From Ilyomonas sp965199845 (GTDB lineage: Bacteria > Bacteroidota > Bacteroidia > Chitinophagales > Chitinophagaceae), in contig CBDATZ010000024.1 of the NCBI GenBank assembly GCA_965199845.1, forward strand, positions 330,008 to 394,007: DNA of 64,000 bases. The letters run 5' to 3'. The stretch's first letter is position 1; the number at the start of each line of letters is the position of its first letter. The notes beneath the pieces are model-generated. The model was not told the DNA's origin, did not search any database, and worked only from the letters and a program-made list of their open reading frames with translations. Below, piece after piece: positions 57,323 to 64,000 of this stretch. The position numbers were made by a program, and so were the translations under genes.

Positions 57323-59302
57323 ATGAACGAAGAAACACTTACCATAGAAGCGCCGCAACCCAAGACTTATGGCGCAGACAGTATTCAGATTTTAGAAGGT
57401 TTGGAAGCGGTGCGCAAACGTCCCGCAATGTATATTGGTGATGTCGGCGTTAAAGGTCTTCACCACCTTGTGTATGAAGTTGTAGATAACTCGATTGATG
57501 AAGCACTTGCCGGTTATTGTAAAAATATTACGGTTACCATTCATGAAGATAATTCAATAAGCGTTCAGGATGACGGACGTGGCATTCCGACTGGTATTAC
57601 AACCAAAGAAAAGCGCAGCGCGTTAGAAATTGTGATGACTGTGTTGCACGCCGGTGGTAAATTTGATAAAGACACATATAAAGTTTCCGGTGGTTTGCAT
57701 GGTGTTGGTGTCAGTTGCGTAAACGCTCTGAGCACCACTTGCCACGTAATTGTTCAGCGTGAAGGAAAAATGTTTGAGCAGGAATATCATACCGGCATTC
57801 CGGAATACCCGGTGCGGGAAATTGGTACCAGCGATAAAACAGGAACTTATGTTCGTTTCTGGCCGGATTTATCTATTTTCCAGAGTGGAATTTATAACCG
57901 GGAAATTTTAGAAGGTCGCCTGCGCGAACTTTCTTATCTGAATAAAAAAATACAGATATTACTCAATGATCTTCGCGAAAAAGACGACAGCGGTATTACA
58001 TACAGCAAAGAGTTTTACAGCGAAGGCGGCATTATCGAGTTTGTGGAAATGCTCGATAAAAACGGCAACCGCAGTTCACTTATTGGCAAGCCATTATATG
58101 TAGAAGGTCACGATGCAGCCAGCAATGTAACCGTAGAAGTTGCTCTCACTTATAACGACGATTTTAAAGAACACATTTTCTCTTACGTAAATAATATAAA
58201 TACAATTGAAGGTGGTACGCACGTTACCGGTTTCCGCCAGGCTTTAACACGAGTTTTTAAAACCTATGGTGATAAACAAGGTTTGTTTGAAAGAGCAAAA
58301 GTGGCTGTGGAAGGCGATGATTTTCGCGAAGGTTTAAGCGCGATTATTTCGGTAAAAGTGCCGGAACCACAGTTTGAAGGTCAGACAAAAACGAAACTGG
58401 GAAACAGCGATGTAAGCGGCGTTGTGCATACAACCGTGGCTCGTGCTTTAGAGCATTATCTCGAAGAAAATCCAAAAGAAGCTAAGAATATCATCAGCAA
58501 AGTTGTTTTGGCAGCGCAGGCTCGCGTAGCGGCTAAAAAAGCCCGCGAAATGGTGCAGCGTAAAACGGTTTTGAGCGGTAGCGGTTTGCCTGGTAAACTG
58601 GCTGATTGCAGCGAGCGCGATCCGGAACGTTGCGAATTGTACCTGGTTGAGGGTGATAGCGCCGGCGGTACTGCCAAACAAGGTCGCGAACGTAGCTTCC
58701 AGGCGATTTTGCCCCTGCGTGGTAAAATTTTGAATGTGGAAAAAGCGATGGAGCATAAGATTTATGAGAACGAGGAAATCCGCAACATCTTCACAGCTAT
58801 GGGTGTAACCGTTGGCACGGCCGAAGATCCGAAGGCGCTGAACATTACAAAGCTTCGTTATCATAAACTGATTATTATGACGGATGCTGACGTGGATGGT
58901 TCTCACATCGCAACACTGATATTGACTTTCATTTTCCGTTATATGAAAGAGCTGGTGCAGCAAGGGCACGTTTATATTGCACAGCCGCCACTTTACCTGG
59001 TTAAAAAAGGAAAAGAAGCGCATTACGCTTATAACGAAGAGCAACGTAAAATGTGGGTAGAACGTTTGGGCAATGGAAAAGAAGACAGCGTTGGCATTCA
59101 ACGCTACAAAGGTTTGGGTGAAATGAATGCTGACCAGCTTTGGGAAACCACTATGGATCCGGCTCGCCGTACCCTGAAACAGGTAGCTTTAGAAAGTGCT
59201 GCCGAAGCCGACCGTGTATTTAGTATGCTGATGGGCGATGAAGTTGCGCCACGCAGAGAGTTTATTGAAACACATGCGAAGTATGCGAAATTAGATGTGT
59301 AA
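57323..59302 (+). CDS. gyrB: DNA gyrase subunit B
   Basis: 659 residues, the usual length for Bacteroidota and shorter than the enterobacterial form because the insert in the TOPRIM region is absent. GHKL ATPase: E-V-V-D-N-S-I-D-E-A-L-A-G, D-D-G-R-G-I-P and G-G-L-H-G-V-G. Transducer, then TOPRIM with E-G-D-S-A-G-G (about 442-448) and D-A-D-V-D-G-S-H-I (about 521-529), and the C-terminal Q-R-Y-K-G-L-G-E-M-N. With GyrA it introduces negative supercoils using ATP. It is a single-gene unit ending in a strong hairpin. ParE is the alternative, but the C-terminal motif set fits GyrB. Confidence 0.95.
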   Translation: MNEETLTIEAPQPKTYGADSIQILEGLEAVRKRPAMYIGDVGVKGLHHLVYEVVDNSIDEALAGYCKNITVTIHEDNSISVQDDGRGIPTGITTKEKRSALEIVMTVLHAGGKFDKDTYKVSGGLHGVGVSCVNALSTTCHVIVQREGKMFEQEYHTGIPEYPVREIGTSDKTGTYVRFWPDLSIFQSGIYNREILEGRLRELSYLNKKIQILLNDLREKDDSGITYSKEFYSEGGIIEFVEMLDKNGNRSSLIGKPLYVEGHDAASNVTVEVALTYNDDFKEHIFSYVNNINTIEGGTHVTGFRQALTRVFKTYGDKQGLFERAKVAVEGDDFREGLSAIISVKVPEPQFEGQTKTKLGNSDVSGVVHTTVARALEHYLEENPKEAKNIISKVVLAAQARVAAKKAREMVQRKTVLSGSGLPGKLADCSERDPERCELYLVEGDSAGGTAKQGRERSFQAILPLRGKILNVEKAMEHKIYENEEIRNIFTAMGVTVGTAEDPKALNITKLRYHKLIIMTDADVDGSHIATLILTFIFRYMKELVQQGHVYIAQPPLYLVKKGKEAHYAYNEEQRKMWVERLGNGKEDSVGIQRYKGLGEMNADQLWETTMDPARRTLKQVALESAAEADRVFSMLMGDEVAPRREFIETHAKYAKLDV

Positions 59303-59348
59303 ATTTTTTATTTATACTTTACTGTATTAAAGAAAACTTTACTGCTCT

Positions 59349-59404
59349 TCTCAATAAAAAAAGTTTCGGATTTTTAATAGAATCCGAAACTTTTTTTATT
59401 GAGA
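59349..59404. terminator. Strong terminator after gyrB (24-bp perfect stem)
   Basis: The arms 59349-59372 and 59381-59404 are fully complementary over 24 bases around an 8-base loop (TTTAATAG); the inner core is AAAGTTTCGGATT / AATCCGAAACTTT. A-rich and T-rich tracts flank it on both sides, so it works in either direction and also shields the convergent GH130 gene. Confidence 0.9.
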
Positions 59405-59535
59405 CTTGAATGAAGGTTTGCTGATGAAAAGATATAGAAATGAGCAAATAAAATCCATTCAAAATGGCGTAATTGAACACAATTTATCTTGCAAGTTTCC
59501 TTATTTGATGTATCTATTTAATTTCAAAACTTATC

Positions 59536-60726
59536 TTATTTATGCTCTGCCACAGCTATCTTAGAATCGGCGGTTCCGTAATAAAGAAAATACTGATTAT
59601 GAAACTGAGCCAGCCCTTCAATAAAACAAACTTTATTTACTTCGCCGGTTAATTCATAAGGCTTTTCAGGCTTCATAAAATAATGATTTAATCGCTTCAA
59701 AATTTTTGTCGGATCATTTTTATCCAACAAAACCTGCCCGGTTATATAAGTTCCTTCTTTCAATTCTTTATCGCCATCCGGCGGCATACTGCGGCTGTTG
59801 TACAACAACAAAATTCCTTTGTCGGTAAGCATTGCCGGCGGGCCGGATTCTACCAAATCATTATCAAACATATTAATACGGGTAGGAATGGCAATCTGTA
59901 AATCAGGCACTTTTTCGGCAACACCTTTTAACGCAACAGGAGGCTTTTGTCCTGGTTGCATTTCAACCGGCGTCCAGTTTATCAAATCATCAGAAGTCGC
60001 TGCCCAAATAAACAAATCACCCCAATACATCCAGTATTTTCCGTTAACACGTGTTGCCGTTATTTTACCGCCTTTGTAAGTAGAAACAATAGAGCCTGAT
60101 TTGCTCCATTTATCTACATATTTACCATTATACGCTTTGGCAAATACAGACCCGTGTTTTGTCCAATGTATTAAGTCCAGCGATGTGGCAATTAACAAAC
60201 GCGCCATCGTTCCATCGTAAGCCGTGTACGTCATATAATACAAGCCGGCACTGTCTTGTACCACGCGCGGATCTTCGCAGCCGCCCTGCCATTCCCATTT
60301 TTTATAAGCATCGTTTTGCGGATATAAAACAGGCGATGGATAACGTGCAAAATGAATTCCATCGGTACTTGAAGCCAAGCCGATTCTGGATGTTCCGGTT
60401 GGCTTGCCAATACTGTCCTGCGCACGATACAACATGAACAAGGTATCGTTACGAACAGCAACTGCAGGATTAAAAACATTCTTAGCTTCCCAGCCCGTTA
60501 ACTTGTGTGTAATCGGATCCAGAAACGTATTATCGCCCGGTTGTAAAATCGGGTTTGCGTTATCTGTTTTGATAAACGGAAGCAACGCCCAGCTGTTCGT
60601 ATCTTTTGTTGTTACAGCCGTTGAATCGGTGCCTGCCGTTTCTGTTTTATTACCCGAAGACCGGCAGGCACATAGACCGATAATAACTGTTGTGATAATA
60701 ACAAAAAGTTGTTTCAAACGAATCAT
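59536..60726 (-). CDS. GH130-like glycosidase/phosphorylase lipoprotein
   Basis: 396 residues with a lipobox G-L-C-A-C (Cys21), so probably on the outer membrane or facing the periplasm. The five-bladed propeller has W-E-A-K-N-V-F-N-P-A-V (about 78-88), Y-R-A-Q-D, G-G-C-E-D-P-R-V (about 148-155), W-T-K-H-G and K-S-G-S-I-V. This set matches GH130 enzymes, which include beta-mannoside phosphorylases and also hydrolases. GH130 proteins with lipid anchors tend to be hydrolytic. It is the last gene of the second SusC/D locus. Specificity is inferred. Confidence 0.8.
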   Translation of the reverse strand: MIRLKQLFVIITTVIIGLCACRSSGNKTETAGTDSTAVTTKDTNSWALLPFIKTDNANPILQPGDNTFLDPITHKLTGWEAKNVFNPAVAVRNDTLFMLYRAQDSIGKPTGTSRIGLASSTDGIHFARYPSPVLYPQNDAYKKWEWQGGCEDPRVVQDSAGLYYMTYTAYDGTMARLLIATSLDLIHWTKHGSVFAKAYNGKYVDKWSKSGSIVSTYKGGKITATRVNGKYWMYWGDLFIWAATSDDLINWTPVEMQPGQKPPVALKGVAEKVPDLQIAIPTRINMFDNDLVESGPPAMLTDKGILLLYNSRSMPPDGDKELKEGTYITGQVLLDKNDPTKILKRLNHYFMKPEKPYELTGEVNKVCFIEGLAQFHNQYFLYYGTADSKIAVAEHK

Positions 60727-60808
60727 ATTTATGTTATGATGTGAAGTAAGAACTCAAAAATAAAATGTAAAAAAGCAGAACGAAAACAATCTGTAACTTT
60801 TTTATATT

Positions 60809-61855
60809 TTATGGCGCTTCCTGCGTATGAATAGATTGCACTTCTGCATCGCTTAATACTGTATTGTAAAAACGAATATCATCAATTGAACCGATAAAAT
60901 AATTCGCGCCGTAAAAAGCATATGAACTTGATGAATTTACCAGGTCATACGTGTCTTTCGGAAGCTCGTTACCAATAGCCAGCGGAACCGGATCGGTCAG
61001 CGTAACCAAAGCACCATTGATAGCTTGCGTTTTTACCAGTGCACCATTTATATAAAACTTCATCGTACCATTTGTATAAGAAGCACCAATCTGCGTCCAG
61101 GTTTCATCTGGTACAGCAGCGCCGGCATCAACATCGGAATAACCTGAAGCCGTATGTACCGTTAAGAATGGATAATTCGCGCTTTGTAACTGGAACTTAA
61201 AACCATTCCACCTATCAAGTGAAAAGATATAATTGTTGCTGTTCGTGCCATGCCGTTTTACCCATAATGTCAATGTAAAACTTGTTGGGTTCAGGTCGGC
61301 ACTGTAAGGAACTTCCACATAGGCAGCGTTGTTGAAATCGTAAGCCATTCCTGCCTGCCCGTAACGGTCGGTAACCAATTGCGGTAAAGTAGTTCCGGCT
61401 TTGGCTGATTTAGCATCGCTGCCAACCCAACCAGCTTTTAATGTACCATCGTGACCATGACCGGAAGAGTCTATTGTATTACCATTAAACAACCATTGAG
61501 CAACTAAGAATTGCGGCGATACTTCCTGTATTAAATACGTATTGAATTTTACCAGGGAACGACGCAGACTTTCTACCGCGTTGTTTACTTCCTGCTGCGG
61601 ATAGGCATTGCTTTGGCTAATGGTTGTTGCCAACCGGATAGTGCTGTCGAGCGGCTGGCGCGAACCAATAGCATATTCACCGGCTTTTTTTCCTTCTATA
61701 CTTGTATTGTAAATATTGGTTGCTGAATCTATAAGTGCAGTGAGCGCTGATTCATCACTGTTATAAGTTGCCGGCTTGTTATCATCTTTCTTACAGGAAA
61801 AGGTAACAACCATAACCGTAAGCAGAAGAAATATGATAAGATAGAATGTACGCAT
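60809..61855 (-). CDS. LamG-domain surface lipoprotein of the second SusC/D locus
   Basis: 348 residues, with a lipobox T-F-S-C (about 21) followed by K-K-D-D. The first part (about 35-105) is helical, with a FIVAR/DUF4972-like pattern (A-L-I-D-S-A-T-N-I-Y-N-T). The second (about 115-340) is a concanavalin-type LamG domain: A-Q-W-L-F-N-G-N-T-I-D-S-S-G-H-G-H-D-G, then F-T-L-T-L-W-V-K-R, and F-I-G-S-I-D-D-I-R-F-Y-N at the end. Such proteins bind glycan on the surface next to SusD. It lies 24 bases after susD, in one operon. Confidence 0.82.
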   Translation of the reverse strand: MRTFYLIIFLLLTVMVVTFSCKKDDNKPATYNSDESALTALIDSATNIYNTSIEGKKAGEYAIGSRQPLDSTIRLATTISQSNAYPQQEVNNAVESLRRSLVKFNTYLIQEVSPQFLVAQWLFNGNTIDSSGHGHDGTLKAGWVGSDAKSAKAGTTLPQLVTDRYGQAGMAYDFNNAAYVEVPYSADLNPTSFTLTLWVKRHGTNSNNYIFSLDRWNGFKFQLQSANYPFLTVHTASGYSDVDAGAAVPDETWTQIGASYTNGTMKFYINGALVKTQAINGALVTLTDPVPLAIGNELPKDTYDLVNSSSSYAFYGANYFIGSIDDIRFYNTVLSDAEVQSIHTQEAP

Positions 61856-61879
61856 AAATGTGTTTTTATTATCTACGAA

Positions 61880-63370
61880 TTATAGCTTCTTGTTGGTGTC
61901 TCTTTCGCTTTGCGGAATGGGAAAGAAACGATTATTTGTATAATTAAAATTCGGCTTGTCGCTTAATGCGCTGGTTGCATACGCACTGCCATAACGCATA
62001 ACATCGAAGAAACGCTGAAACTCAAGCGCCAGTTCGCTTCTGCGTTCGCGGCGAATAATATCACGCAGTTGCGACTGGTCGGTTGTTGTAATATCAGGCA
62101 GCAAACCATCCGGAATGGTTCCGGCACCCGGCAATGAATCATACAAATAAGATTCACGCGCGCGTTTGCGAACTTTGTTTAACGGAGCCAAAGCCGCAGA
62201 ACTGTTTCCCTGCTCATTGAAAGCTTCTGCTTCTACCAACAGAATATCTGCATAACGTATAGCTTCATAATTTACGTCACCATCGCCTTTGGTTGTTGTC
62301 GGCACTTCAGAAAGCGGCTGAACCTGCTTTTTGGTAATATAACCGGTCGTTGACCATGACGGATCAAATGAGACATCATAATAACTTTTCCCTTCTCTTG
62401 CCATCGTATAATCTAAACGCGGATCAACCGTTCCATCGGTTGCTTTCTCGTAATTATCAGCCAGGCTTTGGGTTGGATAAAAGAAGCCGTAACCGTTTAT
62501 GGAACGCGGTGCAAACCATTGGTTTAAATTATTTCCCTGGTACGGACTTTTACCTTTTGCATGCCACACCGAAAAGATGGTTTCTGTATTTGTTTTGGTG
62601 GAAGCGCTGAAGTTATCTGTATATTTTTGAGTTAATTGGTAACCCAACGCATCAACCTGTTGCGCCATGATAGCAGCCGAATCCCACTGCTGTTCAAATA
62701 GATAAGTCTTAGCCATTAAAGCAAGCGCTGCTCCTTTGGTGGGTCTGCCCAAACCCGCATCTGTTTGACTAGCTGGTAAAGCAGCACCGGCATCGCGCAA
62801 ATCGCTTAAAATCTGGGCAAACACCTGCGCTTGTGGTATAGCCGGACTTTGCAATTCATCCGGTGTTTCCACTTTTAAATGCAGCGGAATATCGCCATAA
62901 AAATTGGTGAGAATAAAATAATAATACGCCCGTAAAAATTTGGCTTGTCCCAAACAAGACGTGGCTGTAGCCTGCGAAATCGTTGTATTGTTGGTTAAGC
63001 CATCTATCACAACATTACATTTAAAAACACCGTCATAATAACGTTTCCAAACCGCTTCGACGGCTGAGTTGGAAGGCAGGATATTAAACTCGTCAATGTT
63101 CTCAAAATCTGCCTGGTCGCCGGGATTTCCGCCTTTGATAGCATCATCAGATGCCACATCACCCAAAACCCAAACTGCATTGGAAGAAGCATCGGTAAAA
63201 GCCAAGTCGGGATAAGCCGCGTTGATTGCATTTACCGCATTGGCGTCAGACGTAAAATAATTTGCCGACTGATAACTTCCTAAAATTTCCTGGTCTAAAA
63301 ACTTTTTACAACTGAACAAGCCTGTCGCCAGCAAAAGAAAGCCGACTATTTTTATTGTATTTCTTTTCAT
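61880..63370 (-). CDS. SusD/RagB-family lipoprotein (second locus)
   Basis: 496 residues from the ATG giving M-K-R-N-T-I-K-I-V, with a lipobox G-L-F-S-C followed by K-K-F-L-D. SusD hallmarks: F-L-R-A-Y-Y-Y-F-I-L-T-N-F-Y-G-D-I-P (about 145-162), R-P-T-K-G-A-A-L-A-L-M-A-K-T-Y-L, R-Y-A-D-I-L-L-V-E-A-E-A, and R-R-E-R-R-S-E-L-A-L-E-F-Q-R-F-F-D at the end. It should deliver substrate to the SusC whose end is next to it, 13 bases away. Confidence 0.92.
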   Translation of the reverse strand: MKRNTIKIVGFLLLATGLFSCKKFLDQEILGSYQSANYFTSDANAVNAINAAYPDLAFTDASSNAVWVLGDVASDDAIKGGNPGDQADFENIDEFNILPSNSAVEAVWKRYYDGVFKCNVVIDGLTNNTTISQATATSCLGQAKFLRAYYYFILTNFYGDIPLHLKVETPDELQSPAIPQAQVFAQILSDLRDAGAALPASQTDAGLGRPTKGAALALMAKTYLFEQQWDSAAIMAQQVDALGYQLTQKYTDNFSASTKTNTETIFSVWHAKGKSPYQGNNLNQWFAPRSINGYGFFYPTQSLADNYEKATDGTVDPRLDYTMAREGKSYYDVSFDPSWSTTGYITKKQVQPLSEVPTTTKGDGDVNYEAIRYADILLVEAEAFNEQGNSSAALAPLNKVRKRARESYLYDSLPGAGTIPDGLLPDITTTDQSQLRDIIRRERRSELALEFQRFFDVMRYGSAYATSALSDKPNFNYTNNRFFPIPQSERDTNKKL

Positions 63371-63383
63371 AATAAACAATCAT

Positions 63384-64000
63384 TTAAAAATTAGCAGTTA
63401 CACCAAATGTATAAGTACGTGCCGATGGATATGTTCCCCAATCAATACCAACGGCTCTTACACCATCGCCAAGCGAGTTGTTGTTTAAATACATTTCAGG
63501 ATCTAAACCCGTGTATTTGGTAATGGTGAATATATTTTGCGCACTCACAAAAAAGCGAACGGAAGATATTTTTAATTTATTGATGATACTGTTTGGTATG
63601 CGATAACCCAACTGCACATTTTTTAAACGTAGATAAGAACCATCTTCCAAAAACCTTGTGGAAGGTTGCTTGTTATTGGTACCTGCCGTCCATGACAAAC
63701 GGGGTAATGTATTTGATGTTCCTTCGCCATGCCAGCTTTCTGTAGCGGTACGTTCCGTAATATTAAATGCGCGGTAAAATCCTTCAATATCTGTATTGAT
63801 TTGATTGTACAATTTGTTTCCATACACACCTTGAAAAAACAAACTCAAATCAAAACCGGCATAGCCAAAATTGCCTGTTAATCCATACGTAAACTTAGGC
63901 AACGGGCTTCCGGCGTACACACGATCATAATTATCAATCACGCCATCGGGAACGCCTTTTGGTCCGCTTACATCTTTAAATTTCACATCGCCCGGTTGTA
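63384..64000 (-). CDS. SusC/RagA TonB-dependent transporter, C-terminal part (5' end outside window)
   Basis: About 205 codons are visible, from Q-P-G-D-V-K-F-K-D-V-S-G-P-K-G-V-P-D-G to the barrel end Y-T-F-G-V-T-A-N-F. The strings G-D-V-K-F-K-D, D-R-V-Y-A-G, L-R-L-K-N-V-Q-L-G-Y, F-F-V-S-A-Q-N-I-F-T-I-T-K-Y-T-G-L-D-P-E are standard for the last strands of SusC barrels. The frame runs off the window edge, so its plug domain and start are not seen. It pairs with the SusD just downstream. Confidence 0.92.
   Translation of the reverse strand, partial: QPGDVKFKDVSGPKGVPDGVIDNYDRVYAGSPLPKFTYGLTGNFGYAGFDLSLFFQGVYGNKLYNQINTDIEGFYRAFNITERTATESWHGEGTSNTLPRLSWTAGTNNKQPSTRFLEDGSYLRLKNVQLGYRIPNSIINKLKISSVRFFVSAQNIFTITKYTGLDPEMYLNNNSLGDGVRAVGIDWGTYPSARTYTFGVTANF

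Noticed and set aside
58448..59101. 217-residue minus-strand frame inside gyrB
   Set aside because: It is a shadow of the strongly conserved gyrB reading frame and has no recognisable protein pattern.
1..64000. CRISPR arrays, insertion sequences, tRNA or rRNA genes
   Set aside because: I saw no regularly spaced direct repeats with unique spacers, no transposase and no tRNA-like cloverleaf; a covariance-model scan would settle small RNAs.

Overview
The window comes from a Bacteroidota genome, most likely family Chitinophagaceae. The signs are SusC/SusD pairs with surface glycoside hydrolases, a TamL-type outer-membrane lipoprotein next to TamB, futalosine-route menaquinone synthesis (MqnC), moderate-to-low GC, several TTG starts without strong Shine-Dalgarno sequences, and families of short intergenic repeats. 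The genus call is inference; no rRNA or tRNA gene was seen.

Layout. 0-0.5 kb: the end of an AT-rich MntA/HepT toxin-antitoxin pair. 0.5-9.3 kb: a sugar nucleotidyltransferase and the TamL-TamB envelope pair. 9.4-10.6 kb: a four-gene operon of small membrane/stress proteins (YtxH, holin-like, unknown, Lmo0937-like). 11-14.7 kb: an LpxL-like acyltransferase, a lipoprotein with an internally duplicated NlpE-like domain, and NadB. 14.9-21.8 kb: a GntR/FCD regulator followed by a TolC-RND-adaptor efflux set. 22-29 kb (+ strand): an FG-GAP/UnbV protein coupled to a vanadium haloperoxidase-like gene, a GH43-like gene and a GH76-like gene. 29-50.4 kb (- strand): a large polysaccharide utilization locus (PUL): LacI, GH127, GH5-like, galactokinase, SusC, SusD, DUF3823, two GH2 enzymes, GH97, a glutaminase-A-like protein and GH43. 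50.5-57.1 kb: glycosylasparaginase, CutC, TetR, a PD-(D/E)XK-like nuclease, MqnC, 6-phosphogluconolactonase and small unknowns. 57.3-59.3 kb: gyrB. 59.5-64 kb (- strand): a second SusC/SusD locus with a LamG lipoprotein and a GH130-like lipoprotein.

How the large PUL probably works: SusC/SusD import oligosaccharides rich in arabinose and galactose. GH43, GH127, GH2, GH97 and GH5-like enzymes release monomers, and galactokinase feeds galactose into the Leloir pathway. Two near-identical 12-bp dyads (GYAAACGATTRC) lie just upstream of lacI and of the first enzyme gene, the best evidence here for a specific regulatory circuit.

Most notable: four genes between 26.8 and 46.2 kb (haloperoxidase, GH43-like, GH5-like, SusC) carry five one-base indels in all, each repaired by adding or removing one base. 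This is either clustered decay or local sequence error. I also see a three-copy interspersed repeat of about 65 bp, a 32-bp inverted repeat that supplies the cutC stop codon, AAGATACAAG-type repeats, and a two-copy module that mimics a protein motif (YF...D...N.CFTV). I found no CRISPR array, insertion sequence or prophage. I did not find a clearly new multi-gene system; the regulatory dyads and the repeat families are the best leads.
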